DNA of 64,000 nt, from NCBI GenBank assembly GCA_030625685.1, contig DAOUQJ010000003.1:1-64000 (forward strand), written 5' to 3'. The notes under the pieces were generated by a model. That model saw only the letters and a program-made list of their open reading frames with translations, was not told the origin of the DNA and did no database searches. Positions 39,853 to 51,776 of the stretch are shown piece by piece; position 1 is the stretch's first letter; every line of letters begins with the position of its first letter. The translations under genes were made by a program, and so were the position numbers. The stretch is from Oscillospiraceae bacterium. Its GTDB lineage: Bacteria; Bacillota; Clostridia; Oscillospirales; Oscillospiraceae.

Positions 39853-41562
39853 ATGACTAAATCGACCTTCGATCAACTAGATCTGCCTGTAGAACTAATG
39901 ACTGCTATAACCAAAATGGGCTTTACAGAGACCACACCTGTGCAGGCTGAAGCAATTCCTTTAATTCGTTCAGGTGCGGATGTGTTGGCATGTTCGCAAA
40001 CTGGTACAGGTAAAACATTAGCTTTTGGTATTCCAGCAGTAGAGTCTATAGAAAAGGACGAGGAATATGTTCAAGTTCTCATTTTAACACCTACTAGAGA
40101 ATTAGCACAGCAATGTGGTGGAGAAATTCGCAAACTTGCAGCTCAACTTCCCTACATTAAAACAGCAGATATTTATGGTGGCGCTGATTTTTCACCACAA
40201 TTCAAATCTTTACGTAAAGCAAACCTCGTCATTGGTACTCCGGGACGTGTGATGGATCATATGCGTCGTGATAGTCTTAAACTAGATCATCTGAAAATGG
40301 TTATTTTAGATGAAGCCGATGAAATGCTAAACATGGGATTTAAGGAAGATATAGAAACCATCCTGCAAGACGTTCCGCAAGAACGACAAATAGTACTTTT
40401 TTCTGCCACTATCCCCAATGGAATTTTAGCTATTACCAAGCAGTTTCAAAAAGATCCAGTTCATTTAGATATCAATCGAGATCAAGCAACTATAGAGAGT
40501 ATCACGCAAACATATGTTGATGTTCCGAAACATAGAAAAATGGATGCATTGAATCTTTTGCTTCATTATTTCAAACCTCATCGAGCTATTGTCTTTGCAA
40601 ATACGAAAACAATGGTTGATGAATTGGTAGAGCATGTATCAAATGCAGGATTTTCAACTGATGGTTTACATGGCGACATGAAGCAACAACAAAGAAGCAA
40701 TGTGATGCGTAACTTCAAAAATGGGCAAGTGAACGTATTAGTGGCTACAGATGTGGCCGCGAGGGGCATTGATGTTAGCGATATTGATTATGTTTTTAAC
40801 TTTGATATTCCTAAAATGACAGAATACTATATTCATCGTATTGGTAGAACTGGGCGTGCAGGGCGAATGGGCACTGCAATCACACTGTGTTGTGGTAAGC
40901 GTCAAGTAAATATCCTTCAACAATTGGGGCGCAAAATCAAATCTAAAATTACCGCAATCCCCCTACCTACAATCGCTGACGTTGAACAAAATTATCGCAA
41001 TCGAGATTTAGAGTTACTAAAGAAACACATGGAGAAAAAGACTTCTCCTGTGCATCTTGATATGATTGGAAAACTTACAAATGAGGGTTATTCTACAGAA
41101 CAGATTGCGGCTGCACTTATGGACATTACCTTCCGACATGATCTACGTGGACTTATCAATATTAAAACACATGCTAAATCAAAAAACTCAAAAGAAGAGA
41201 CTCATATTCAAAAGAAAGATAGTAAACAAGCAAAACAGGTGTTAGCCGATTTGGTAATTGATATTGGTTCTGCAAATCGCGTTGCCCCAAATCATATCGT
41301 GGGAGCTATTACGGAATATGCTGGTATTTCATCTAAGAGTATTGGGCGTATTGATATTTCAGGTGAATACTCTATTGTGAGTGTCCCAGCTGATCAACTT
41401 GATGAAATACTTGTTGATTTGCAAGGGTGCAAAATCTGTGGTAAACCTGTTTCTGCTATGCCATTGGCTGACCCTTATCAAACGAGAAAGAGAAAATCAC
41501 GATCAGATTTTAATCGTAAAAGTCGTAAATTCCATTCTTCTTCTGCAAAAAAAAGAAGATAA
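39853..41562 (+). CDS. DEAD/DEAH-box RNA helicase with DbpA-like RNA-binding C-terminus
   Basis: ACSQTGTGKTLAF, ILDEADEML, FSATIP, ATDVAARGIDV, HRIGRTGRAG. Confidence 0.95.
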   Translation: MTKSTFDQLDLPVELMTAITKMGFTETTPVQAEAIPLIRSGADVLACSQTGTGKTLAFGIPAVESIEKDEEYVQVLILTPTRELAQQCGGEIRKLAAQLPYIKTADIYGGADFSPQFKSLRKANLVIGTPGRVMDHMRRDSLKLDHLKMVILDEADEMLNMGFKEDIETILQDVPQERQIVLFSATIPNGILAITKQFQKDPVHLDINRDQATIESITQTYVDVPKHRKMDALNLLLHYFKPHRAIVFANTKTMVDELVEHVSNAGFSTDGLHGDMKQQQRSNVMRNFKNGQVNVLVATDVAARGIDVSDIDYVFNFDIPKMTEYYIHRIGRTGRAGRMGTAITLCCGKRQVNILQQLGRKIKSKITAIPLPTIADVEQNYRNRDLELLKKHMEKKTSPVHLDMIGKLTNEGYSTEQIAAALMDITFRHDLRGLINIKTHAKSKNSKEETHIQKKDSKQAKQVLADLVIDIGSANRVAPNHIVGAITEYAGISSKSIGRIDISGEYSIVSVPADQLDEILVDLQGCKICGKPVSAMPLADPYQTRKRKSRSDFNRKSRKFHSSSAKKRR

Positions 41563-41593
41563 GACTTTAATGGGCTTAATTTAAAATATTAAT

Positions 41594-41640
41594 CAAAAAA
41601 CGACATTGAAAGTATTAATCAATGTCGTTTTGCTTTTATT
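41594..41640. terminator. Bidirectional terminator AAAACGACATTGA...TCAATGTCGTTTT
   Basis: Inverted repeat between convergent genes. Confidence 0.8.
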
Positions 41641-41668
41641 TCTTTTGTTATATAAGTATCTTGTTATT

Positions 41669-42277
41669 TTATAAAATGAACTTTCCAAAGCAACCCAATA
41701 GAACGGGGACGCATATAGTCTCCCAGATAATGCAGCCGAAGAGAATTGAGATGTAAATAAGATTACGCATAACTAAAGTTTGTAGCATGGAAAAGGACAT
41801 CTTTCTCCTCTTCTCCTCTTTCCTGCTTGCAATTTGCATAGCAATCATGAATAAAATGGGAATGCATAGCAAGCTTTCAACACCGAATAAGATGAGAGAA
41901 AGGAAAAAGCCTGCACAACCCAATAGATGTATGAAGGCAGAAATGCAAAATGCCAGAAAAAATCCTCTCATGATAAATACAACTGGAATTAAGAGCATAC
42001 AAAATGATGAAACTCCAATTATACAAATGATAAGTGGCCATCGTAACACTGCCCAGCTTGATGTGAGCAATTTGGGCATAGAAATATTTCCGTTTGCGAT
42101 ATTTTCTGCAAAATTTTCTATATAGAGTGTTATTGCCAAATTATGATTATCAGCAATAAAATAAGCAGAAATTAAACCTAATATCCCACCAATGAACAAA
42201 GAAATGAGAAGAGTATATCCAAATCGCGTGGTTTCATTACTCTTTCGATATTCTATTTTCTTAATATATTGTTTCAT
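41669..42277 (-). CDS. Stage II sporulation protein M-like membrane protein
   Basis: SpoIIM-like topology; GFFLAFCISAFIHLLGCAGFFLSLILFG. Confidence 0.7.
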   Translation of the reverse strand: MKQYIKKIEYRKSNETTRFGYTLLISLFIGGILGLISAYFIADNHNLAITLYIENFAENIANGNISMPKLLTSSWAVLRWPLIICIIGVSSFCMLLIPVVFIMRGFFLAFCISAFIHLLGCAGFFLSLILFGVESLLCIPILFMIAMQIASRKEEKRRKMSFSMLQTLVMRNLIYISILFGCIIWETICVPVLLGCFGKFIL

Positions 42278-42283
42278 ATTACG

Positions 42284-42706
42284 TTAGTGCTTTTTCTTTC
42301 TTCTGTTTTTTTTCGTTGATTTAAACAGATTTGATGTTAAGAAACCACCAGCTATCGAACAAATAAGTAGCAATGAGTTTTTATCAAATTCCACTTCATG
42401 AGATACAATAGTGCTGCCTAATAAAAGCATTAGCATCAAGCATAAGAAAGTAAGGGATGTTACTAAATATGAGGATATGTTTTTGCCTTTTTTTATTGCA
42501 TATTTGCCTGATATAAAACATGCAATAAATGCTATTAGATAGCTAATTGTAAGCATGCTACTTTCAGAGAGTATTTGACTTATGATTAGACTAGATGTGA
42601 TGAGAGCTAATATTGCAATCATAAGTAGTGCTCCTATAGCGCTCAGCAAAGCAGGAATAAATGTAGATGAAAAGAAGTTACTTTTTACTACCTCTTTGTT
42701 TGGCAT
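42284..42706 (-). CDS. TIGR04086-like membrane protein
   Basis: Four TM helices; conserved position beside yajC in Clostridia. Confidence 0.6.
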   Translation of the reverse strand: MPNKEVVKSNFFSSTFIPALLSAIGALLMIAILALITSSLIISQILSESSMLTISYLIAFIACFISGKYAIKKGKNISSYLVTSLTFLCLMLMLLLGSTIVSHEVEFDKNSLLLICSIAGGFLTSNLFKSTKKNRRKKKH

Positions 42707-42773
42707 ATCAAAAACCTCCCAATATAGAACTCAGTTAATGAATTCTATGTTAGGAGGCTTTTATATATTCATA

Positions 42774-43079
42774 TTAAGCTTGATTTTCGTCGGGATCGCC
42801 TTCAACATTGATACCTTTTTCTAATATTGCCCACTTAGCATATTCAAGACGTACACGGTCAGCGCCTGTTTCCACTACGACAGTGCCAGCTTTCACAGCA
42901 CAAACTGTTCCAACGATACCGTCAATCATGGTAATGTTATCGCCTGCGACCAACGATTCTTTCATATCTTGTTTCTTTTTCTTGCGCTCACGATCTGGAC
43001 GCACTTTCATAAAGTAAAACAAAGCAAAGTAAATAACGGCTATGCCAATTAAAATACCTGTACCGCCAGTTTCTCCCAT
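42774..43079 (-). CDS. yajC: Preprotein translocase subunit YajC
   Basis: IYFALFYFMKVRPDRERKKKKQDMKESLVAGDNITMIDGIVGTV. Confidence 0.93.
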   Translation of the reverse strand: MGETGGTGILIGIAVIYFALFYFMKVRPDRERKKKKQDMKESLVAGDNITMIDGIVGTVCAVKAGTVVVETGADRVRLEYAKWAILEKGINVEGDPDENQA

Positions 43080-43160
43080 ATCATAACCTCCACTAATATT
43101 GTATCATATCTTAAATATTATACGGCTTTTATCTAAGTTTTACAAGACTTTTTTTGAGTT

Positions 43161-44291
43161 TTAGACGCGCCCAGCCAATTTTTCTGAATACTCTGCACGA
43201 AATTGAGAGAAATTATTTTCTTCAATGGATCCACGAATACGAGACATAAGATTGTTGTAAAAATATAAATTATGCAAGACAGCAAGGCGCATCGCTAACA
43301 TCTCGCCAGAAGCAAATAAATGGCGAATATATGCTCTTGAGTGAGATTTGCAGACAGGACAATCACACATAGGATCAATGGGCCTATTATCGCGCTTATA
43401 CTTTTCGTTTTTGATGTTGAGTGAGCCTTCCCATGTGTATAATTTTCCATGACGTGCATTACGTGCTGGCATGACACAATCAAAAAAATCAATACCGCGT
43501 GCAACTGCTTCTATAAGATTGGATGGTGTTCCAACCCCCATCAAGTATCTTGGTTTATTTGTTGGCATATGTGGCTCAACTGCATCAATGATGTCATACA
43601 TCACTTGTGTTTCTTCACCTACAGCGAGTCCCCCGATGGCATATCCATCACAGTCAATTTTTGCAGTTTCTTTCATGTGCCAAATACGCAGATCTTCATA
43701 TGTGCCACCTTGATTAATCCCAAACAACATTTGTTTTGGATTAGTGGATTCTGGCAAAGCATTGTAATTAGCATGGGCAGATTTACAACGTTCAAGCCAG
43801 CGCAATGTGCGCTCACAGGAGGATTTTACATAATCATAGCTGGCAGGGTTTTCTACGCATTCGTCGAATGCCATCGCTATGTCCGCGCCTAGATTCGACT
43901 GAATTTTCATGCTTTCTTCAGGACCCATAAAAATCTTGCGTCCATCAATATGAGAAGCGAATGTAACACCATCTTCGGTGATTTTTCGAAGTCCAGACAG
44001 GGAGAATACTTGAAAACCACCACTGTCAGTTAAAATTGGGCCATCCCAATTCATAAATTCATGCAAGCCACCCATGTCACGAACGACTTCATCGCCTGGT
44101 CTTAAATGTAGATGATATGTGTTTGAGAGCTCTACTTGACATTTGATATCTTTTAAGTCCTTTGCAGATACAGCACCTTTGATTGCAGCTTGCGTTCCTA
44201 CATTCATGAAAACTGGAGTTTGTATTGTTCCATGCGCACAAACAAATTCGCCACGTCTTGCTTTTTCTTCCGTATTAAATAGTTGAAACAA
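43161..44291 (-). CDS. tgt: Queuine tRNA-ribosyltransferase
   Basis: DSGGFQVFSLSGLRKI, FGINQGGTYEDLR, RYLMGVGTPSNLIEAV, CDCPVCKSHSRAYIRHL. Confidence 0.97.
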   Translation of the reverse strand: MFQLFNTEEKARRGEFVCAHGTIQTPVFMNVGTQAAIKGAVSAKDLKDIKCQVELSNTYHLHLRPGDEVVRDMGGLHEFMNWDGPILTDSGGFQVFSLSGLRKITEDGVTFASHIDGRKIFMGPEESMKIQSNLGADIAMAFDECVENPASYDYVKSSCERTLRWLERCKSAHANYNALPESTNPKQMLFGINQGGTYEDLRIWHMKETAKIDCDGYAIGGLAVGEETQVMYDIIDAVEPHMPTNKPRYLMGVGTPSNLIEAVARGIDFFDCVMPARNARHGKLYTWEGSLNIKNEKYKRDNRPIDPMCDCPVCKSHSRAYIRHLFASGEMLAMRLAVLHNLYFYNNLMSRIRGSIEENNFSQFRAEYSEKLAGRV

Positions 44292-44324
44292 GGTAATTCC
44301 CCTTTGTAAATCTCATTGAGTGAG

Positions 44325-45359
44325 TTAATATATCATCATGCTGTCACCGAACGAAAAGAATCGATATTCTTCTTTGATGGCTTCTTCATAAGCATGTAGA
44401 ACATTGTCTTTTGTAGCAAGTGCAGATATTAGCATTAAGAGTGTAGATTCAGGCAAATGAAAATTCGTGATTAATGCATCTAATACTTTGAATTGGTATC
44501 CTGGGTAAATGAAAATGTTTGTCCATTTGCTTCCTGATAATACAATGCCATTATCATTTGCAAAACTTTCAATAGTGCGACAAGAGGTTGTACCAACGCT
44601 AATGACACGTCCTCCATTTTGTTTGGTTTGATTGATTATATCTGCGGTCTGCTGTGAAATAGTGCAATATTCACTGTGCATTTCGTGCTCTAAAATGTCC
44701 TCGGTTTTGACGGGACGAAATGTGCCAAGTCCAACGTGTAGAGTGACATAGCAGATTGATACGCCCATTTGTTCAATTTGTTGCATCAATTCTTTTGTGA
44801 AGTGAAGACCTGCAGTTGGCGCTGCGGCAGATCCTAGTTCGCGTGAATACACAGTTTGATATCGCTCAGAATCAGATAGTTCCTTAGTAATGTATGGTGG
44901 AAGTGGCATTCTACCTAGTCTATCTAGAATTTCCATAAAGATGCCTTCATATTGAAATGTGATGAGACGGTTTCCATTATCCAACACTTCTGATATTTCC
45001 CCGAGCAAAATACCATCACCAAAGGAAACTTTGGCGCCCTTTCTGAGTTTTCTTCCTGGGCGAACTATGCACTCCCATGTGTTAGCACCGTGGTCAGTCA
45101 GCAAAACTATCTCAGCAGGTGCATTGGAAGGCAATCGTTGACCAATTAATCGTGCAGGAAGAACACGTGAATTATTGAGAACTAGACAGTCACCTTGTTT
45201 AAGAAGCTTTGTTAAATCAAAGAAATGCAAATGAGATATCTCACCTGTTTGTTTATCTAAAGTAAGCAGTCTTGAGTGGTCTCTTCTATCGATTGGTGTT
45301 TGTGCAATTAAATGATCTGGTAATTCAAAGTGAAAGTCTTTTGTTTTAATATAAATCAA
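44325..45359 (-). CDS. queA: S-adenosylmethionine:tRNA ribosyltransferase-isomerase
   Basis: [59 protein letters not shown]. Confidence 0.97.
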   Translation of the reverse strand: MIYIKTKDFHFELPDHLIAQTPIDRRDHSRLLTLDKQTGEISHLHFFDLTKLLKQGDCLVLNNSRVLPARLIGQRLPSNAPAEIVLLTDHGANTWECIVRPGRKLRKGAKVSFGDGILLGEISEVLDNGNRLITFQYEGIFMEILDRLGRMPLPPYITKELSDSERYQTVYSRELGSAAAPTAGLHFTKELMQQIEQMGVSICYVTLHVGLGTFRPVKTEDILEHEMHSEYCTISQQTADIINQTKQNGGRVISVGTTSCRTIESFANDNGIVLSGSKWTNIFIYPGYQFKVLDALITNFHLPESTLLMLISALATKDNVLHAYEEAIKEEYRFFSFGDSMMIY

Positions 45360-46992
45360 TCCCTGTAAAATAAAATTTCAATATTTCATCGTAAGTGAAT
45401 CCTTGTTGATCCATAGCATACGCGCCCCATTGGCTCATACCAACATGATGACCTTTGCCTGAACCGGTTACAGTAAAAATCCCTTTCGTTCCTGCGTTTT
45501 TAGTTAATCTTTCAGTTTCAGAAGCAGTGATTGTATAAACATCACCTTGTGTGATACTGACAACTTCACCGTCTTCACCGATGATATATGTTTCACTGAT
45601 GTCGGATATGGTATCATTTCCATTATCAATATAATACTGATTGTCGCTGCCATTATCTATATGAAATCTCATAGAGTCTAGATTTAGTACAGTACGCGCT
45701 CTTTCCCGTGTGAATGGGTATGTATTGCCTTTGTCGTCTTCAAAAGCGATGGAAAACACATTTCCAGCTTCTGTGTATTCTAGAACACGCAAATCGACAA
45801 TGGTGCCACAATCGTAACCACGATTACGTAGACGGTTAGTTAGGTCACTTTTTGTAAAATTTTTAGTCCAATAATAACCTGATATTTTGTTAGCAACAGT
45901 GGCTTCATAAGGATCAACGACTGATGCCAAGTAAGGCATGTTTGCAGTACTACTCCAAACATTGTTAACAGACTCAGATGCGCCACCATTACAGGAGTAA
46001 TAATAAGTCTCAATTAGCTTGTCATGATACCAAGCATAAACACCAGACGTTTCGTCCACTGCTCGATTTGTTTGCTCACTTGCTAAATTGAGACCTCGGT
46101 ATACTTGGCAACAAGTGGAGTTACATAAGTCAAAAGGTTCAGATTTGTGTTTTGAAGTGCAGCTTGCTACTGTATAAGTCCTTGCACATATTGCTTGCGC
46201 CTTTAGCGCTTCTAGTGGCCATGATGGGCTCATTTCATAAGGCAATACACCTTTGAGATAGTCATCTATGGGCAGATAATTGCATACCGTTATATTTCCT
46301 GTGCTTCCTCTGTCATACAAGAATGTTCCATAATAGCGATAGCCTTTGAACCAAGTAATTGGTTTTGGATTTTTATCTAAGCCAGGAGAAATAGCAAGCA
46401 TTTTGTTTCCGTTGCCATCGAATTGCAGTAATATTTCTGCAGTTTTCGTCTTGGTAATGATAAGCCCTTTAGAGCTTGTACCGACAATGGCCGTTTCTTG
46501 ATCAAGTTGTGATTGGGCGTTTTCCGCAGCAGTTCGGTCTTCATATGCACCAATACGGACAAAATAATCACCATCAATCCATGCAGGAAACGCATCGGGT
46601 ATTTGCTTTGCTACACTTTGTGCATCTGTAAAGCTATTGTAGGATTCAGAAAGCTGTAAGTGATAGCAACCAATGATTGCATCTTCATTGCCAGGATCTG
46701 AATCATAATACAACCGATCTTTTAAGTAAATATTTTGTGTCTTCAATACAGAAATTTGTGTGTGGGTCGTTGATCCAATTGTCACAAAGTAGTCGTTTGC
46801 ATCATAGAATCCAAAAGAATAACCTTGGTTTTGGTGGTTTTCTAAATTTGCAGTAGGTAGCGCTGAAGAACCATAATATAAACCAACTGAAACCATAGTG
46901 TTATCTGTATCGTCAGATGCAAAGACAGATGAGATATTCACAATCATTGCCGCTAGGATCAAAAAAACAGCAGTTTTCAAAAACTTTTTCAT
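45346..46992 (-). CDS. SpoIID/LytB-domain sporulation protein with SPOR-like region
   Basis: [28 protein letters not shown]...STCCQVYRG...[20 protein letters not shown]. Confidence 0.93.
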   Translation of the reverse strand: MKKFLKTAVFLILAAMIVNISSVFASDDTDNTMVSVGLYYGSSALPTANLENHQNQGYSFGFYDANDYFVTIGSTTHTQISVLKTQNIYLKDRLYYDSDPGNEDAIIGCYHLQLSESYNSFTDAQSVAKQIPDAFPAWIDGDYFVRIGAYEDRTAAENAQSQLDQETAIVGTSSKGLIITKTKTAEILLQFDGNGNKMLAISPGLDKNPKPITWFKGYRYYGTFLYDRGSTGNITVCNYLPIDDYLKGVLPYEMSPSWPLEALKAQAICARTYTVASCTSKHKSEPFDLCNSTCCQVYRGLNLASEQTNRAVDETSGVYAWYHDKLIETYYYSCNGGASESVNNVWSSTANMPYLASVVDPYEATVANKISGYYWTKNFTKSDLTNRLRNRGYDCGTIVDLRVLEYTEAGNVFSIAFEDDKGNTYPFTRERARTVLNLDSMRFHIDNGSDNQYYIDNGNDTISDISETYIIGEDGEVVSITQGDVYTITASETERLTKNAGTKGIFTVTGSGKGHHVGMSQWGAYAMDQQGFTYDEILKFYFTGIDLY

Positions 46993-47220
46993 ATCTTCTC
47001 CATTATTGATGCAAAGTAAAAGGCTTTCATTGACACAGTGGAAGCATCGTGATAAGATGAAATTTGAGTTTGAGTATAGGAAATCAGATTGTGTTTTTCG
47101 ACTTTTCTACTCAATTAATTACATTATAATACATGCAGTTACTTATTTTCAACTGCCTTAACAAACTTTTTTGTAAGATATTATATTATACTAAGCTCAA
47201 AGCAAACGGGAGGAAATTTT

Positions 47221-48306
47221 ATGAAAAAATATTCTGTTGGTGTTGTGGGAGCCACAGGGATGGTAGGACAGCGATTTGTTCAATTACTCGATGGACACCC
47301 TTGGTTCAATTTAACCACAGTTTCTGCTAGTGCTAGATCTGCAGGCAAAACTTATGCTCAAGCCGTAGGTGAACGTTGGGCTATGGACTGTCCTATGCCT
47401 AATCAAGTGAAAGATTTGATTGTGTTGGATGCTGTCAAGGACAAAGAAACCATTGCAAATCAAGTAGATTTTGTGTTTTCTGCAGTTGATATGAAAAAAG
47501 AAGAAATCCGTGATTTAGAAGAAGCTTATGCAAAACTAGAATGTCCTGTGGTTTCAAATAACAGTGCGCATCGTTGGACCGATGATGTACCAATGGTTAT
47601 TCCAGAAGTAAATCCTGAACATCTTGATGTTATTGAAGCACAAAAGAACCGACTTGGCACAACTCGTGGGTTCATTGCTGTTAAATCTAACTGTTCTATT
47701 CAAGGTTATGCAACTGCATTACATCCACTGAGACATCTTGACATTGAAAAGGTATTGGTTTGTACATACCAAGCAATTTCTGGTGCTGGTAAAACTTTTG
47801 AAACTTGGCCGGAAATGATTGATAATATTATTCCATACATTGGTGGCGAAGAAGAAAAGTCTGAAAGAGAACCACTAAAACTATGGGGCGAAGTAAAAAA
47901 CGGTGTGATTGAAACGGCAACATCCCCTTCTATCACAGCACAATGTATTCGTGTTCCAGTTAGTGATGGGCACATGGCAGCTGTATATGTAACTTTTAAA
48001 AACAAACCAACACAAGAAGATATCATTTCAATTTGGAGAGACTTTCAAGGTCGCGCACAAGAATTAGAACTACCAAGTGCGCCAAAACAGTTTTTGCATT
48101 ATTTTGAAGAAAATGATCGTCCGCAAACAAAATTAGATCGTGACCGTGAAGGCGGTATGGCAGTAACACTTGGGCGTCTTCGTGAAGATACCCAATATGA
48201 TTATAAGTTCATCGGTCTAGCGCACAACACTTTGCGTGGAGCAGCTGGCGGTGCAGTTTTACTTGCTGAATTGTTATGTGCTGAAAAATATATTACACAA
48301 AAATAA
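47221..48306 (+). CDS. asd: Aspartate-semialdehyde dehydrogenase
   Basis: VGVVGATGMVGQRFVQLLDGHPWF; VKSNCSIQGYATAL; RVPVSDGHMAAVYVTF. Confidence 0.95.
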   Translation: MKKYSVGVVGATGMVGQRFVQLLDGHPWFNLTTVSASARSAGKTYAQAVGERWAMDCPMPNQVKDLIVLDAVKDKETIANQVDFVFSAVDMKKEEIRDLEEAYAKLECPVVSNNSAHRWTDDVPMVIPEVNPEHLDVIEAQKNRLGTTRGFIAVKSNCSIQGYATALHPLRHLDIEKVLVCTYQAISGAGKTFETWPEMIDNIIPYIGGEEEKSEREPLKLWGEVKNGVIETATSPSITAQCIRVPVSDGHMAAVYVTFKNKPTQEDIISIWRDFQGRAQELELPSAPKQFLHYFEENDRPQTKLDRDREGGMAVTLGRLREDTQYDYKFIGLAHNTLRGAAGGAVLLAELLCAEKYITQK

Positions 48307-48412
48307 AACTCAATTCGCTATTTAATAACCTGTAAAAAGAATTCTTTACGAAAGATATTTCGAAACTTTGAATTCTTTTTGCAGGTTTTTTTATTTTTAA
48401 AGGAGGAATTTT

Positions 48413-49303
48413 ATGTCAAATTCACCTATCTTCAGTGGTGCTTGTACTGCCATGATTACCCCGTTTAAGCAAGATGGTACAGTAGATTATGAAAATATGT
48501 CAAAACTCATTGATCGGCAAATTTCATCGGGCATTGATGCGCTCTGCATTTGTGGTACAACTGGTGAGAGTGCAACTTTGAGTATGCAAGAACATAAAGA
48601 TGTGTTATCACATTGTGTTAAATATATTGATGGTAGATGCAAAACAATTGCAGGAACCGGAAATAATGATACAGCAGCATCCATTGAGTTGTCACAATTT
48701 GCGGATGGTCTAGGTGTAGATGCACTCCTAATTGTTACACCGTATTATAATAAGACGACACAAAAAGGATTGGTTTTACATTACAATACCATAGCCAACA
48801 GAGTGGATACTCCGATTATTCTATATAATGTTCCATCGAGAACTGGTATCGGTTTTCATGATGATACGTATAAGAAGTTAAGTGCGCATCCCAATATTTG
48901 TGGGATAAAAGAAGCATCCGGTGATTTCTCTCTCATCGCAAATACATTAGCGAAAACGTCTGATGACCTTGCAATGTGGTCAGGAAATGACGATCAAGTA
49001 GTTGCAATGATGGCTTTAGGAGCATATGGCGTGATTTCTGTAGTATCAAATCTCATTCCTGAAGTAGTAGTGGAAATGACGCACGCGTATCTAAATGGTA
49101 ATACGAAGAAAGCGAAAGATATTCAACTGCGTTATGCAAAACTGATTGATTTGCTTTTTTGTGAAGTGAATCCTATTCCCATCAAAATGGCAATGCAACT
49201 ATCCAATCTAGATACTGGAGTATTACGATTGCCACTATGTGAAATGGCGAAAGAAAAAGCAAAAATCCTCAAAGACGAAATGAAACGTCTAGAATTGCTC
49301 TAA
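48413..49303 (+). CDS. dapA: 4-hydroxy-tetrahydrodipicolinate synthase
   Basis: GACTAMITPFKQDGTVDYENM; CGTTGESATLS; VTPYYNKTTQKGL; YNVPSRTG; GIKEASGD. Confidence 0.97.
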   Translation: MSNSPIFSGACTAMITPFKQDGTVDYENMSKLIDRQISSGIDALCICGTTGESATLSMQEHKDVLSHCVKYIDGRCKTIAGTGNNDTAASIELSQFADGLGVDALLIVTPYYNKTTQKGLVLHYNTIANRVDTPIILYNVPSRTGIGFHDDTYKKLSAHPNICGIKEASGDFSLIANTLAKTSDDLAMWSGNDDQVVAMMALGAYGVISVVSNLIPEVVVEMTHAYLNGNTKKAKDIQLRYAKLIDLLFCEVNPIPIKMAMQLSNLDTGVLRLPLCEMAKEKAKILKDEMKRLELL

Positions 49304-49711
49304 TTATGTTTCTTGCTCAATTAAATAACCGTTGATTGTAGCAAAGGCAACTTGTGTTCCCAATTCATCTTCTATGATAATATAATAAAATGAAGTTTGA
49401 CCACCTTCTCTCAGAGCATTTGCAGTTGCAAATAGTTCTGTGCCTACAGCTGGTGTCAAAAACGTAATTTGAGAAGCTTGTGTTACCACTGTCTTGCCAT
49501 TCTGATTGGATGCAACCGCAAAAGCGTAATCGGCCAATGTGAATATTACACCTCCCATGGGTGTTCCAAGGCTATTGGCATGTTTTGTTTCAAGTTTCAT
49601 GCTACATTTTGCATAACCTTTCGATGCTGCGATAATTTGTGCACCCAAACTTTCATTAACGAATTTTTCGTTATTTACAAGTTCACTCTCTCTGTCTACA
49701 ACTTTACTCAT
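49304..49711 (-). CDS. PaaI-family hotdog thioesterase
   Basis: ANSLGTPMGGVIFTLADYAFAVASNQNGKTVVTQASQITFLTPA. Confidence 0.85.
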   Translation of the reverse strand: MSKVVDRESELVNNEKFVNESLGAQIIAASKGYAKCSMKLETKHANSLGTPMGGVIFTLADYAFAVASNQNGKTVVTQASQITFLTPAVGTELFATANALREGGQTSFYYIIIEDELGTQVAFATINGYLIEQET

Positions 49712-49806
49712 ATATATCTCCTGTTTATACTCACTAAAATGAAAAGGGATACAGCTTATGGCTGTATCCCTTTAGTATTAACAAAATAATTATTTTCTTT
49801 CAAAAT

Positions 49807-50877
49807 TTACGCATTTGGTTTTTCATGTGTGACACAACGTCTACCTTCACGTTCCCATAGAATGAAACATTTTGAACAACTTAGACATTTAGAAGCTTCA
49901 TTTGCTTTAAAAACTTCCACTAGATTAGGTTCGCAAATAAATGGACGAGAGAGAGCGATGAAGTCAATATCTGCATCCATAACTTCTTGAATGTCCTCTT
50001 GAGTACGAACACCACCAACAAAAATGATTGGAATATTGAGTTCGCTTTTTAGTTTTTTAGCTCTTTCAATATAGTAGTTGTGTGCTTCTTTTTTACCCAT
50101 AGCAATGAAGTTATATCCAGAAAGTTCAATAGCAGTAATACCTAGTTTTTCATACTCTCGGCAGAAATATAGCAGATCTTCGCCATATTTTTCGTTTGCA
50201 TCGCCTGCACAGTTAGAGTTGATCTTAACTAGAACGGGATAATCTGCACCAACAGCATCCATGACTGCTTGAGCTACTCTTTTTGGAAAACGGAATCGAT
50301 TTTCAGCATTTCCGCCAAATTCATCTTCCCTTTTATTGAAGTTTGGGTCCATGAATTGGTTAAACAAATATCCGTGAGCACCATGTAGTTGAATGCCATC
50401 AAATCCGATTTCTTTTGCTTTTGTTGCAGCTTTCACATAAGCACCACAAATATGATCCATATCTTCTATGGTCATTTCGCGAGATGTTGATCCGTTTGGC
50501 GCTTCCATGTCACCAGATGGAGCCATTGGGAATTCATTTTTTTTGATAAATGTATTGATCCCTGCATGGTGCAATTGCAGAACAATTTTACCACCATTTT
50601 CATGTACTGCTTCGACAATTTTCTTTTGTGACTCATAATGAGCTTCATCACAAAATCCAACTTGAATGTTTGTAGCTCTCCCCTCAGGAGAAACATAAGC
50701 ATATGCTGAAATAATCAAAGGCACTCCGCTTTTAGCTAAATCTGCATGGATTTCGATTTGTTCAGGGGCTACGGTACCATCTTTTTGTCCAAAAGGATCT
50801 TGCGTAGCGGAACGAATCAAACGATTGCCAAGTTCCATAGAACCAATCTTACCTGGTGTAAATAGTTTAGATGACAT
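49807..50877 (-). CDS. NADH:flavin oxidoreductase (Old Yellow Enzyme family)
   Basis: KLFTPGKIGSMELGNRLIRSAT; IQLHGAHGYLFNQFMDPNFNKREDEFGG; ATG 50877 preceded by GGAG. Confidence 0.93.
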   Translation of the reverse strand: MSSKLFTPGKIGSMELGNRLIRSATQDPFGQKDGTVAPEQIEIHADLAKSGVPLIISAYAYVSPEGRATNIQVGFCDEAHYESQKKIVEAVHENGGKIVLQLHHAGINTFIKKNEFPMAPSGDMEAPNGSTSREMTIEDMDHICGAYVKAATKAKEIGFDGIQLHGAHGYLFNQFMDPNFNKREDEFGGNAENRFRFPKRVAQAVMDAVGADYPVLVKINSNCAGDANEKYGEDLLYFCREYEKLGITAIELSGYNFIAMGKKEAHNYYIERAKKLKSELNIPIIFVGGVRTQEDIQEVMDADIDFIALSRPFICEPNLVEVFKANEASKCLSCSKCFILWEREGRRCVTHEKPNA

Positions 50878-51153
50878 AAATACTCTCCATTTCTTACAAT
50901 TCAAAATAATTCTACACAGTACATTATTTTAGCAAAATCATACCAAATTGCAAGGAATATATACAAATCGATTTAATTTTTACTTGTTTATAAGTTAGCA
51001 TTTTCGACAACATTCGACTGGAAAATTGTGAATTTTGACAGAATTCATTTTTTGTTCACAATTTCGTTGACAATATGACGAAAAATAGATACTATTTGAG
51101 AGCTGACTTTTTCGGTTTCATAATAACATAATAAAGAAAGGGGCACGTTTATC

Positions 51154-51696
51154 ATGCCTGTTACTCTCAATCCAGAAGCAATTGGTGTTTTCGGATTATT
51201 CGTTACTGTAATTTGCTTTGGTTTAGAGCAAGTTGGTGTCGGAGTCAATGAAAACACTGATCACGTAAAAATGCAACGCAGCCTTGCATATGTCGCTCTA
51301 TTTTTTGGTTCTTTCTGTCAATTATTCACTGGTGTTTGGCTCTATCTATTCGCTGTTGTGGGTGATCACAGTCAATTCCTAGGACATGTATTTACATTCT
51401 TTGGTCTATTTTGGCTATTAGTTTCTGCGTTTTTCTTCAAAGGCGGAGACAAAAAAGTTATGGCTCACTTTTTTGCTGTTAGTTTGATCTTTGTTATGCT
51501 ATTTACCATTCATGCATATCAAGCAGGACTAACAATTTTGACATTGGATCTTGCAGTAATTGATCTTTTGCTCATTACGTTGGTGTTTGCATGGTATACT
51601 GAAAAACCAGCTCTCACAAAACTTGCAGGTGTTTGCAACCTTGCAATTGGTGCAATATCATTTTTCCTATTGTACCCTCATCTTTTGGGACACTAA
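51154..51696 (+). CDS. GPR1/FUN34/YaaH-like (acetate uptake-type) membrane protein
   Basis: NPEAIGVFGLFVTVICFGLEQ; six hydrophobic helices. Confidence 0.65.
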   Translation: MPVTLNPEAIGVFGLFVTVICFGLEQVGVGVNENTDHVKMQRSLAYVALFFGSFCQLFTGVWLYLFAVVGDHSQFLGHVFTFFGLFWLLVSAFFFKGGDKKVMAHFFAVSLIFVMLFTIHAYQAGLTILTLDLAVIDLLLITLVFAWYTEKPALTKLAGVCNLAIGAISFFLLYPHLLGH

Positions 51697-51776
51697 ACAA
51701 TGTTAGCTACTACAACAATAGCGTTGTAGTATAATTAAACTATTCGAGAAACCGTCAAAAGTATTCAGAGGAGAAG

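Noticed and set aside
46993-47220. Lysine riboswitch upstream of asd/dapA
   Set aside because: The short AT-rich leader shows no L-box-like conserved elements
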